A stretch of DNA of 64,000 bases from Cladocopium goreaui (taxonomy: Eukaryota > Sar > Dinophyceae > Suessiales > Symbiodiniaceae), in the NCBI GenBank assembly GCA_947184155.2, contig CAMXCT020002056.1:1-64000 (forward strand), in the 5' to 3' direction. Each line of letters starts with the position of its first letter. Position 1 is the stretch's first letter. The notes under the pieces were generated by a model. The model did no database searches, was not told the DNA's origin, and saw only the letters and a list, made by a program, of their open reading frames with translations. This document shows, piece after piece, positions 46,138-57,560 of the stretch. The position numbers were made by a program, and so were the translations under genes.

Positions 46138-47304
46138 GAAAACAATTCTTCCAGAACAGTACACGCTGGTGCGCTTTTGCAGGAACACAAGACATGGTGA
46201 AAATTATATATTTGCAAGGCCTTTGAAGGATGCGAATGCTAGAACTAATCACGGTATCTGCAAAGCACATCGCTCTGCACAAGGCTGCAGCGCGGTTTAG
46301 AGGTGCATAAAAAAATGAAAGTGGAAAACTGGCAACCACCAGTAAAGCAGCTGAAAACCTTGCACAAATCCATGAAGACGAAAAACTGTCGCAGACTGTC
46401 GCCTGCGACCCCGGCCTTTTTTCTGGTCTCGAAATGTTGAATTTCTTATTTTTCCTCCAAAAATGATCAATTGCAATTTTCCCAACGGAAAAGAAAGCAG
46501 AAAACTAAGACAGTGCATATGAAGAATTGTTGTAAACAAAAAGTATTTGTGCAAGATAGGCAAGTTTTCTTTCAAACGCAGCAGGTTCCTTCACTCCCTG
46601 TACTTATTCTTTCCTGCAAAGAAGTGGAGTCTCAATTTAAGGGTTGTGCAATATATGCAGGCATTAGGGCCGTCTTCCTGACAAGAAGAAGTAGTTGTGC
46701 TCTTTGAACACTATTTTCCTGACAAAAAGAAAAGCGAAATCATGGCACTAACAATCATCCGACAGGATATGTCAGCGCTCTTTTGGAATTTGCACCATCT
46801 GCCTGTCAATTGTCCCTTCTGAAAGTGTAGCGCTGCTTGAAGGAAGTGCTGTTTTCTTCTAACAGGTTCATTGAAAGGATATGCCCTTTCCAACATTCAA
46901 TGGTCAAAAATTGCAAGTTTCAGCATTTTAAAGTTGTTTTTAGGACATGTGATGATCTTTAAAATGAACCTTTGTTCTGAAAGACATGTAGCATTCTTTC
47001 ACAGAATGTGATGTTCTTTCTTGACAAACCCTATGAAAGCAATACCCCTGCAGCATTTGCAATATGTCTTCGAGGGATGCAAACAATCCTCTCGAAGATG
47101 CAATGCATCTTGAAAAACAACAAAATGAAGCGTTCCTTTCAAGAATTGCGTGTTGTTGGTTTGAAAGATTTGGTGTGCCTTGAAAATCTGCCATTTTAAG
47201 TGTGTAGAATAGTTTGGGGATTTTTTTTTGCCTCAGGTTTTGGATTTGTTTTTTTGCTTTCTTTCCCCGTACCATTTGCCTTGTATTTGCAACAGTTTGG
47301 AACT

Positions 47305-47475
47305 AGAACCTGTCATTTTGCATGGTATTTGCTACATTTTGGCATGGTCACTTTGCATTTTGCATGGTATTTGCTGCATTTGGCCATGTGTGCCTTCCAT
47401 TTTGCATGGTATTTGTCATGTTTTGGCATTTCAACCTCTCATTTGCATGGTATTTGCTACATTGTGGTGCTTCAA
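47305..47475 (+). repeat. Four ~43-bp repeats with TTTGCATGGTATTTGCTACATT
   Basis: The block TTGCATGGTATTTG occurs at about 47317, 47361, 47403 and 47447, each followed by a variable CATTTTGGCAT-like part. It merges into the telomere-like minisatellite. Confidence 0.85.
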
Positions 47476-47499
47476 ACGTTCATGTGGGTCTCTTGAGGG

Positions 47500-48545
47500 C
47501 TCTTTAGGCTTTCATTTAGGGTTTCATTTAAGGTTTCATTTAGGGTTTCATTTAGGGTTTATTTAGGGCTTCATTTGGGGTTTCATTTAGGGTTTCTTGA
47601 GGGTTCGGGTTTCTTTAGAGTTTCATTTAGGGTTTTTTTCCAGTTTCATGTAGGGTCTCTTATCAGGATTTCTTATCAGGAGTTCTAAACGTTCAAATGG
47701 GTTTCTGTAGGGTTTCTTTAGGGTTTCATTTAGGGTTTCTTTAGGGTTTCTTTAGGGTTTCGTTTAGGGTTTCATTTAGGGTTTCAGTTAGGGTTTATTT
47801 AGGGTTTCAGTTTGGGTTTCATTTAGGGTCTCATTTAAGGTTTCTTTAGGGTTTCATTCAGAGTTTCTTTAGGGTTTCTCTAGGGTTTCATTTAGGGTTT
47901 CTTCAAGGTTTCATTTAGGGTTTCTTCAAGGTTTCATTTAGGGTTTCTTCAGGATTTCATTTAAGTTTTCTTTAAAGTTTCATTCCAGGGTTTCTTATCA
48001 GGATTGTTTTTCACGATTTCAAAACGTTCAAGTGGGTTCCTTTAGGGTTCCTTTGGGGTTTCATTTAGGGTGTCATTTAGGGTCTTTTTTCGGGTTTCGT
48101 TTAGGATTTCATTTAGGGTTTCTTTAGGGTTTCAGTTTGGGTTTCATTTAGGGTCTCATTTAAGGTTTCTTTAGGGTTTCAATTTAGGGTGTCATTCAGG
48201 AGTTCATTTAAGTTTTCTTTAGGGTTTCATTCCAGTGTTTCTTATCAGGATTGTTCTCACGATTTCCAAACGTTCAAGTGGGTTCCTTTAGGGTTCCTTT
48301 AGGGTTTCATTTAGGGTGTCATTTAGGGTTTCTTTACGGTTTCATTTAGGGTTTTTTTAGGGTTTCTTTAGGGTTTCATTTGGGGTTTCAATTTAGGGTT
48401 TCATTTAGGGTTTCTTTAGGGTGTCAATTTAGGGTTTCAGCTAAGGTGTCAGTTAAGGTTTCATTTAGTTTTCTTCAGAGTGTTGTTTAGGGTGTCTTTG
48501 GGTTTTGGGTTTCACCTAGGTTCTCTCTAGGGTTTCATTTAGGAT
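47500..48545 (+). repeat. Telomere-like TTTAGGG minisatellite, degenerate
   Basis: Nearly every 10-13 bases there is a TTTAGGG, in units such as TTTCATTTAGGG and TTTCTTTAGGG. TTTAGGG is the Arabidopsis-type telomere heptamer also reported for dinoflagellates. Longer-period blocks with CTTATCAGGA and AAACGTTCA[AT]GTGGG recur near 47474, 47688, 48023 and 48269, so the minisatellite is itself organised into repeats of about 215-335 bp. No gene is present. Confidence 0.9.
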
Positions 48546-48925
48546 ACAAACAGAACAGAATAAAGCAAAAGAAAATGAAAAACAAAGAGACGGTAAAGAC
48601 AGGAAGCAAAGAAGCAAAGCAGCAGGAAGTAGAGCAGCAAAAACACATTACTGAAGAAAAGAAAAAGTAGAATAGTAGAAGTAGAAAGGCACAGAAGTAC
48701 AAAAGCAGAGAAGCAGGGAAAACAGAGAAGCAGAAAAGCAAAGAAGCAGGAAAAGCAAAAAGCAGAAAAGCAAAAAAGCAGAGAAGCAGGAAAAGCAAAA
48801 AGCAGAAAAGCAGAGAAGCAGGAAAAGCAGGGAAGCAGGGAAAACAAAGAAGCAGAAAAGCAAAGAAGCGGGAAAAGCAAAAAGCAGAAAAGCAGAAAAT
48901 CAGAGAAACAGGAAAACATAGTACC
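48546..48925 (+). repeat. Polypurine AAGCAGAGAAGCAGGAAAAGC repeat
   Basis: Almost 380 bases of A/G with a regular C, in ~10-bp units AGCAGAAAAG / AGCAGGAAAA. The long minus-strand frames (Phe/Leu/Cys/Ser-rich) are products of the repeat. Confidence 0.92.
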
Positions 48926-48929
48926 AGGA

Positions 48930-50470
48930 ACCCCACAAAAAAATCCAAAACCTGCCGGGGAAAAATTAAGCAGTCATTGTTTCACAAAACGTATGTAATG
49001 TTCCTCTGAAGCTCGACATCCAAAAACCACTGCATACTGCCTAAATCTCAAGCTCACATGCTCTCGTGAATTCTGAACAGGTTTTTGAAGACACCATTCC
49101 TATCCATTCCCAGAGTTTCCGCCTCTCGAATTTGTCGGAAGCGCTTCTATTTGGCTAAAACCGACACAGCCAGATATAAACGCCCTATATCAGGTTTGAT
49201 TGACTCTATGCTGATGGTTCGAGCTGTTGCTTTAGAACTGTAGAGGGCCATAGAATGTATGTTTCATTGAAACGAACTTTTGGCCTGCAATAGATGCAGC
49301 CTTTTCCCACAGAAGTGGTGTTATTCGAGAAATCAGCCTATATATACCTATATTTAGAAATTCAAAAACTCCTGCAGCAGGTGTAGTATGTCTTTTAGGG
49401 ATGATATGCCAAAAAATGGATGCATCTTGATAAAGCGTTCATTACAAGAACTTACATGTTTGTTTGAAAGATGATGAATGCCGGGGTGGCAAGAAAGGTG
49501 CATTATTCTTGAGAAACGCCGGTTCCCAAGATCCTTTTCGGCATTTCATCCTTCACAGGTTTTTCGGCTGCACAAAAGTAGCCGACATTAAGAACAGTAC
49601 CTACTTATAAGTCTTAAAGCCCATGGTCGTGCTGTGGTGAGGTCTTATCAAGTCTTGAAAAACGACATTCCCAAAGTTTCCCAATCTCGAGCAAATGCTT
49701 GGGTAAAAACAAATATGCTTCGGTAAAGCAGCTATGCTTGGGTAAAGCCCACCCAGCCAAGTAAAAACACACCGTGCTCAAACCAGGGATGTATCAAGGC
49801 GGAATCGAATGACCAGGGGGGCCTGAAAGACAGAATCGAGACTAAACATCCCAAAGTGAGACAACTGCAGCGAAGCCAGCCAATACTTGCAAATGCAAGG
49901 GGAGAACTCAAGTAGCTTGACGCCACCTTTCAAGGTATATGCAGTGAGGTACAGCAAACTCAGGAAAGTAATTTGAAAGTAGTACCTCCCACCACTGCCA
50001 GAACTGCCCGCTTGCTTGCCTCTGAGAGTCAGCGTCATGACCTAGCGGTTTCAATCAAACTCCTCACACACATACTAATCCATGGCTAAGCACATGCGTT
50101 CCTGTTGTCAAGTGTCAGCTGCATTTCACGTTTCAATGTGTGAAACTATCTTGACACACCCACTTGCGGCCTCTGGGGCACGTCTCTCCGCACATTGCTG
50201 ATGCGCCTCTTCTGGTAAAACTCCCTGGCCGCCACCAACGCCACGGTGCACCAGGTCAACATCTCTTATCTATTCTAGTCTTATCTTGCAATCAAATGCT
50301 GACCAGGCTTGTTGCAAGACACATCTGGTGCTACTAGTGTGGATTGATCGTTTGGATTGCGATTATTCAAACGAAAGTTCAGTCTCATAGGAAGTGGCCC
50401 AAAATGTGTATACATGTGTATACAATATTGTACAATCATGTACGGGGTGACGAGACTTTTCTTTCTTTAG
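48930..50470. other. No clear gene; one weak first-exon candidate
   Basis: Mostly unremarkable sequence. On the minus strand at 49985-50038, ATG opens MTLTLRGKQAGSSGSGG, followed by AG/GTACTA, which could be a short first exon with a GT donor. A GCTTGGGTAAA motif repeats near 49695-49745. Nothing else is supported. Confidence 0.4.
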
Positions 50471-53066
50471 GAAGTGCAGGTTGATCTTTCACGGGCTTCT
50501 TCTCACCTCAATGCGAGGATCCCCAAGTTTGGGGTATGAGCACAAGCACTGCTGGCACTGCATCACTGTTAAGCCCATTACCTTCAGGCTTCTTCAATGG
50601 AGCATCCTGCAAATAAAGGAAAGCGGAAGCACAGCAATGTATCTGAGTGCAAGATTGAAGAGGTTACAGTGTCTAAATGGCAAAAGAATGCAACCTGAAG
50701 CACTCTGAAGTGGGGAGACAGAAGGCTGAAAATGCTGAAAGGATCAGGACATCAAGCTGGTGGATGAGTTCATCTGTGTGGTTTGACTGGTTTGACTGGT
50801 TTGACTTGGAAGAAATTCTATACAATTCTATACCGTGTCTATACCACGTATACCATGACGACCAAGGAGAAGCTTCAAGCCTCAAAGCCTGGGCCAGAAA
50901 TCTCTCGATGGATGTGCCAAGGCTCGCACTTGTGAATTCCAATCATCGCTATATCTTCGCCTGAGAACTGGAAACGACTCTCTTAGAAAGTCGCTTTGAG
51001 TGCTCAACACAGTCCAGCTTGCAAAGATTTGCAAAGCATCTTAGACATTCTTAGACTCTGACACCCAAAAGGGGTTCAAGTTACTGGGTGGCTGCCAAGC
51101 CCAAGTGCTTCCAGCACAGCCGACCAAGAACTCCCTGCTCGACCAAAGATTTCATGCGGCACATTGCACAGATTTGCACGGCACAAACATGCACAAACTG
51201 ATTGCAGCGCAAGAAGGTTCGCAGTTACGAAGGCAAACATGGAGAGTCTGATTAGAACACGTGCCTCAAGCAAGTCATGAAAACGAAAAGGCTGCTCCAC
51301 ACAATCAGGTGACCTTTGACCTGACTTCAGTAAACCATGGAAGCACGCACTGAATTGCAAGCCTGGCTGGAACTGTATCTGGATTTGTCACACACCAAGG
51401 TGATATTCGTATAAGTGATATTACCTGTGTGACCGACCAAACGGTCAACTCGGTCAACTCAGTCAACTTCATGAAAATTCGTGAGCAACGGCACTCACCA
51501 AGTCTCTGGCCCTGGTGTATGTGTCAAATTGCTGCGGCTCGTATGCCTGCCTCTCACGAAATCAGGTGAAAGACACGCAGATCAACTGATGGGGATAAAC
51601 TCGGATAAACAATGATAGGAAGCTTATCACAAGGTCTGACAATGTCCTATTTTGTCTTCACATATCCCCGCAAAGTACAATCGCCTTGATGCTCTCGTTC
51701 CTGCCCAGTGCGAGTGATGCCTAGAGGCAGAAAGCGGTGTGACAATTTTGAGCAGTGGGAACAACCAAGAATCCACATGATACTAGGCTCAAAAGAAATG
51801 GTGTCAGCACTTTACTGAACCCTTCAACCCCTGTCTCGACCATCAAACCGCTTCGGAGCCGCCCTCAAAATCGAGCCAAATCAAAATGTGAAACAAAGTT
51901 TGTATTCACGACACTGCGCATGAAATCCTGGAAGAAAAACCTCAAGTGTTTGAGCCTGAAGGCAGGATGAGCTTCAGAAGCGTGACCTGGGATGAAGACA
52001 AAATGGCAAGTGGGGTGTGTAGGAAGAAGGTGGAAGAATGAAAATTTTAACCAAGGCAAAAACGTGTTAAATGTGTTGCCAGGTTTGGGCGAACATCGAA
52101 ATAACTAATCCTGTCCAAACAGAAGTGAGAAACCTGCAAGAAGGGATCTGCAACTGCAAGTGATGATTTTTTTTCACTCACATTAAGCACATGACTGGCC
52201 AAGAAAGTGCTGAATGCGCTGGTTGACCGATTCAACGGTTGCAAGGTTTTTATGTACAGTAGATGGACATATTCAAACCCTGCAACACACACTATGTTGA
52301 ACCCCCCGCGCCCCCAAATCTCAATGTTTCAGCACGCGTGTTAGCAAAAAGGGTTTGATTTTTTTCGTCCATTGAGTCTAACGCACCTCAGGCATTCACA
52401 TTGAACTTTTGGGGCGAGGGGTTGTATCGGATAGAAAGGGTTTGAATATGTAGTCCACCTATGGTAGTGGATTAATTACTGACTGTTCTTTGAAACACTA
52501 ATTGCTTGAGTGCCTGAAGAGGTTGTTTGTCGAATGAGTGAATGGTAGAGGGAGTTTCCAATTGATTGATGGACTGTCAATTGGGCTGACTGCATGCGGG
52601 TGAGTTCAGTGCAATTGGATGCAATTAGTGGGTACCTGGGCAAATACGTTTCAACTGATTGGTTGATGGAGGCAAGTTCTTGGTCTTTCACTGCAGTGAC
52701 TGGTTTTGTAAACCAATTGGGTGGATGGTTAGGAACACTGTTGGGGTAGCCAGTGAAACGCGTATTGTATGCAATTGGATCAAGAAACGACATGCCGTGG
52801 TTTGCACACAAAGAGACATCCAAAACAGTCAGGTCTCACAACTATCGATCTACAGTATTCTGCCGGTCCTGTGACCATCGACCGACCTGAGGACTACCGG
52901 GCACCGACGCAGAGTTTTCCTTCACCAACATGCACTGGCCATCGCTTCGCATCAACGGACAAGCTACGCCGTCAGTATGTTTGTTTGTGTCCGTCTGTCT
53001 GTGTTTATGTTCGAATCTGTACATGTCTATGTGTGTATGATAAATAGTTATATATGCCCATGTGCG

Positions 53067-53372
53067 TGTGTGTGTAACATCTGAATAGATGTAAAAACGT
53101 CTCCTTTTTTCTTTTTTCTTTCCTTCTTGCAGGGGGCCTGAGGCTTCTCAACAGGACTCAGGCCAACGAAGACGCCTGTTGAGAAGTGTGAAGTCATTCT
53201 GGGACGCCAGAATGACGTACGTGCCATCTGTTTTCCGTTTTTCACTGAGTTTCTTCATGTTCATCGTATACCACTTCGAGGAGATCTTCTTTAGGTCATT
53301 GTTTTTAATCCAATTGCATGTGAGGGGATTCAGTTCCCAACGGATCACTTCAATGATCCATTTCTTGTCTAG
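53067..53372. repeat. 0.3-kb duplicated hairpin-rich sequence, copy A
   Basis: It starts in a GT microsatellite and matches 54101-54405 almost base for base. It contains perfect inverted repeats: ACATCT/AGATGT (53077-53092), CTTCTCAACAGG/CCTGTTGAGAAG (53144-53155 and 53175-53186), GTCATTCTGG/CCAGAATGAC with a GACG loop (53193-53216), and GGATCA/TGATCC (53342-53359). The last hairpin is followed nine bases later by CTAG (53369-53372), where similarity to copy B ends apart from TG. A polypyrimidine run with TTGCAG (53101-53132) precedes the second hairpin. A ~75-codon minus-strand frame is open in both copies (KKWIIEVIRWELNPLTCNWI). Confidence 0.85.
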
Positions 53373-53459
53373 TGCGATTTCCATGGTGGCTCCGACATGG
53401 TGCCATGGAGCCATTTGAGGCATCCCTTTTTAGGGAGAATGAGGACAGACCTGACTTCC

Positions 53460-54110
53460 GAATTAACACATTTTAACCTGGTAATTCGTTTAAGTAAAGT
53501 GAAACAGTTGGCCGTACTGTTGTCAGCCTTTTGGTGAGATCCCGCTGCCTCCGCCGTCCTTGTGAACCCTCGGAAATCCCTCAACTTTGCTCAAGCATCG
53601 CTGTTCTGAACAGCCAGAAACACGGTCTTTTACAGTGACAGAGCGACTGCCCATGTTGGACTATTACATGTCCATGTTTCAGGTGCGGTCTACTTTCTTT
53701 TGATGGTTCTCTGGTGAGGTCAAACATGTTGTGCACTTAATTCTCTGCAACTGGAACCGCCGTTTATGCCCATGTGGCTTGATCGACCACGGTCCGGTTG
53801 GGAGTAACGCACGATTACGGATTGCACTGAATCCCTTTAATGTTAATTTGTTGTTTCACTTTTCGTCACGAACTAGTCCCCCATTCGGTCCCTAATTCTT
53901 CCCCCGTGCCCCTCAGTAATGTGTTGTGGGGTTCAGGTGTGTGCTCTGTGTTGGTTAGGTCCGTCTCGCCGTGTAGGTTGGTTCTGGAGGTCCATTTGTT
54001 CCCTTCCCCCCCCTGCGCTGTTTTGGCCTTGGCCCGTCGTTTGTGTCCGCTTTTTTATTCCTCTTGCCTTTCAGGGTCGACCCGGTTCCGGCCGGGTGTG
54101 TGTGTGTGTA
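53460..54110 (+). repeat. Dispersed repeat, copy 2
   Basis: It matches 22480-23265 read on the minus strand (AATTCGTTTAA, TACTTTCTTTTG, TGGTGAGGT, AACTAGTCCCCCATT, CTCGCCGTGTAGGTTG, CTTGCCTTTCAGGG). It is more diverged and lacks the flanking direct repeats of copy 1. Its right end runs into copy B of the hairpin-rich duplication. Confidence 0.7.
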
Positions 54111-54405
54111 ACATCTGAATAGATGTAAAACCTCTCCTTTTTTCCTTTTTCTTTCCTTCTTGCAGGGGGCCTGAGGCTTCTCAACAGGACTCAGGCCAAC
54201 GAAGACGCCTGTTGAGAAGTGTGAAGTCATTCTGGGACGCCAGAATGACGTACGTGCCATCTGTTTTCCGTTTTTCACTGAGTTTCTTCATGTTCATCGT
54301 ATACCACTTCGAGGAGATCTTCTTTAGGTCAGTGTTTCTAATCCAATTGCATGTGAGGGGATTCAGTTCCCAACGGATCACTTCAATGATCCATTTCTTG
54401 TCTAG
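54101..54405. repeat. 0.3-kb duplicated hairpin-rich sequence, copy B
   Basis: Second copy of 53067-53372, about 1033 bp downstream, with only a few substitutions and one indel and with all hairpins intact. It is bounded by GT microsatellites on both sides (TGTGTGTGTAACATCT on the left, CTAG-TGTGTGTGTATG on the right). Confidence 0.85.
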
Positions 54406-54690
54406 TGTGTGTGTGTGTATGTTTGTGCGTCTGTCTGTCTGTATATGTCGTCTGTCAATGTCTGTCTCTCTATGTCTGTCTGTCTGCCTATGCATGTATG
54501 TGTGTATGCACTATATATATAATTATATATATATATTGTATTGTATTGTGTGTATAATGCAACGAAATGTGATGTCATGTAATGTGATATGATGTGATGT
54601 GATGGGACATAATGTGGTGCAATGTTATGTACTGTAATGTGATGTATTGTAATGCGACGAAAGGTAATGTAGTGTATTTATACAACATTT
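54406..54690. repeat. GT/CTGT microsatellites and ATGTG/ATGTA degenerate pentamers
   Basis: GT, then CTGTCTGT tracts to about 54500, a TA tract, then AATGTGATGT-like pentamers from 54540 to 54690. No gene. Confidence 0.85.
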
Positions 54691-55899
54691 GGTGCCGCAA
54701 GTCTTGTTTTTTCCACCGCCGTACCCGACAAAACGTGGCGCTCAACCCCTTGTGCAAACACTACTAGTAACTTGACTTGCTGCATTTTCTGGTGTTTGCC
54801 TCCTCATCTAGATGTAGACAATCAGATGTGCGCTGTTCATTTTCTCCCAGAATTTTGTGAGTGGCTGCTGTCTTTGGAATGCAATTCCTTTTGCTCAAAC
54901 TGAAATGAGTGTCAAGTCGCGGACTGGTTGGGTCAAAGGAAGATGAGTTGATCATGACTGGGCTGACCTTGGATGAAAAATCCCATGCACTGAAACTTTA
55001 GCAAACGCAAGAAAATTGTGGTGTTTTCAAATCCTGTAACGAAGGAACTAAGGAAAGTACTCCAGCCTCAAGAAGTGTAAGAGCCTGATGAAAGACACTT
55101 GCTGATTTTCAACATGCTTGGAGTTGAAGCATTTGGACTTACTTTGTCATACTTTGTCACTGCAACTGCACAGCGCAAAACTCGAACTGTAACTACTTTG
55201 TCACTACTTGCAGATCACCTTTTCCAACAGAACTTGGTGATCACTTGGATATCTTTGCCTCGTCATATTCGGTGCTAAGCTTGGCGAAGTTCTGTTGAGC
55301 TTCGTCCTCATTTCCAGGCGAAGCCAAATCTGGATGTTGCACCTCAATGTCACCAAGGTGCAGCAATTCTGCAGGCAGGCAGTGTCCAAACACAGCCTAC
55401 CCTCCAAAAACCTATGCTCAGGTCTTCAAGCTTGCTGGATCTACAACATATCACACGTGCACACTTGCCACTGAGGCAGTTGGAGTGTCATGGCAGTCAG
55501 GACATTGGAGACTACTGAGTGAGTAAGATTCTGTTCTGTGGCGGCTGCAGTCATTTCATTCTGCGCATATAAATCATATAATGTTTCTCCAAAGTAAGCT
55601 ACGGGCTTTGGCTTTTTCCCGGTAAGCTGCCTTCAACCTGGAAACTGCAGACTTGGACTCCTGGCCAGCCATCGCATCCCTGTGCGTGAACAAACGCTGC
55701 CGCTGTCAAACAGAAAGTAACGACTTACACATGTTATTGAGCAAAGGTAGATTGCATTGTCAAGCATGGGGTGCATCTCCTGCTTCGAGATCTCAACAGG
55801 GCATAAGCCAAAACCTCGAAGCCTGTGAGCTGCAAGTGCAAGCTGGCGAACACTGGTAAGCGGAAGAGAAGAGATGAGGGGAAAATTAAATTCTTGAAA

Positions 55900-56640
55900 T
55901 GCGTGACATTCTCAAGTGGTGGTTCGAGCCAAAGTCAAAGACTCAGCTCATGGCAAAGTCGCCAAACGGACAGCTTTGATTCCTTGGCAAAAACAGTTCT
56001 CAGAAGGAATTGCGATGTTGAATGTCTCATGAACATGCGTCCAAGAACATACCTGTCAATCTGTGAAAGCTTAATTGCACCCTGAATTCTAACCTGTTGA
56101 AGTCAAATGACATTTGGTCAAAAAACGCAGATAGATATGGATAGATATGGCCATCCCAGTTCAAGGGCGATTGCCAGGCTCAGTAATTTGCTTCAACGCT
56201 GGTGTCAATAAAATCAATAAAGAAGACGATGTTGAGTCCACGTCTCCAACATTCTCCAACATTGCGTGGGCTGGCTTTGGTACATCACCAAGTGCATACT
56301 GGCAGACTGTCACAAAACAATGATGTGTCAATGCTTTACAATGAGACACCAGGAGCAAAATCAAAAAGTGAAGCTAATCCCTCTTGCACAACGCAACTGA
56401 CACTGTTACTGGATGGACTTCAGCCTCAGGAGACGACGGGCCGACATGATAGATTTGCCCGGCTGTAAGCGCAAAGCTTGGAATGAGATGTGGACGGAAT
56501 CTCTGTGTGTACAGACTTGTCTCTCTCCATATACAGAAGAAGGCGCAAAAGCATTGCAGTCTCTGGAGACTTGAAAATATACGCGTGGCGAATGATCCCA
56601 GAATAACTTTTGCTTCTCTACTTCGGTTTGAGGCTACAAT
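55900..56640 (-). CDS. Candidate exons of a minus-strand gene, unknown function
   Basis: Three pieces are seen. They are: 56390-56475, after a TTTGCGCTTACAG acceptor (GQIYHVGPSSPEAEVHPVTV); 56161-56313, after TTTTGTGACAG (CQYALGDVPKPAHAMLENVG, then DVDSTSSSLLILLTPALKQI); and about 55935-56083 (GAIKLSQIDRYVLGRMFMRH, then TSQFLLRTVFAKESKLSVWR) ending at TGA. The strand and acceptor shapes agree, but the joins were not fully resolved. No domain is recognised. Confidence 0.38.
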
Positions 56641-57424
56641 GGCCAAGAAGGATCATCATCAGACCTTCAATCCACTGTGCCATGACACTTCAATACGAGC
56701 CTCGAGTGCCTCCTGATTGAGTGCTACAGTAAAACGATTACATATAATATATATATATGATATTCATATATATATAATATGTAAAACCAATACCACCAGG
56801 GTCTTAGTAATAAGACAACAGAGAAAAAAAAATGTTCCAGTAAAACAGGTGTTGGGAATAAAACAGTACATGTCCGGTGCAAAGGAAATCGTTGCAATTT
56901 GGTTTCAGTACTCAAAGTAGCACAAGAGTCTGCAAGTGGCAGCACACCAGCAGCATTTCAACACTCCATGGTGCTCTTGGTCATCTCACTAATGTGACCT
57001 CACAAGGTTTCTGAGACACGGGGCTGTCAATCTTACTCCAGACAAAAAGCGAAATCCGTTGAAGTTGACCGCTCAAAACATCAAACCTGACTGGAAACAC
57101 AGCATTTGTATTTTTTTAAGCAGGATGAATTTGCAGACAGACAAAGACTGACAACATTAAATCCCAAGCAACTCAGAAGACAAAGGGGACACCCAGCTAG
57201 CAAAACGGACATGGTTTGAAAAACGTTGATCGTCAACAAATCCCCCCGCGCCGGAGGCGTCGACGTGCATTTTTGCACGCATGTCTTGACTGCCAGCAAT
57301 TGCATCCATTCTATATAAGTTTTAGCTTGAGGGCGGTATTTTGCTTTAGAATCACATGGTTTTTCATATGTTCGATAAAATCTAAAAATTGGCTAAGTAA
57401 CACAGGTCAAATGTTGCGACAACA

Positions 57425-57560
57425 TCAACCAAAGAGGCTCAACATCTGCGTGAGATGGGCCCAACATAGGAGTAATCCAGGCTCAACATAGGTCAAATGG
57501 TGTAATGTAGGCTCAACGTAGCCCAACATGGGCTCGAATTAGGGTCGGCTTAGGCTCAAC
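57425..57560 (+). repeat. GGCTCAACATAGG-type degenerate repeat
   Basis: Short imperfect copies of GGCTCAACATGG / GGCCCAACATAGG. No gene. Confidence 0.7.

Noticed and set aside
48535..48948. 137-codon Phe/Leu/Cys-rich frame that could pass for a membrane protein
   Set aside because: It is the complement of the polypurine repeat. The hydrophobicity follows from TTC/CTT codons.
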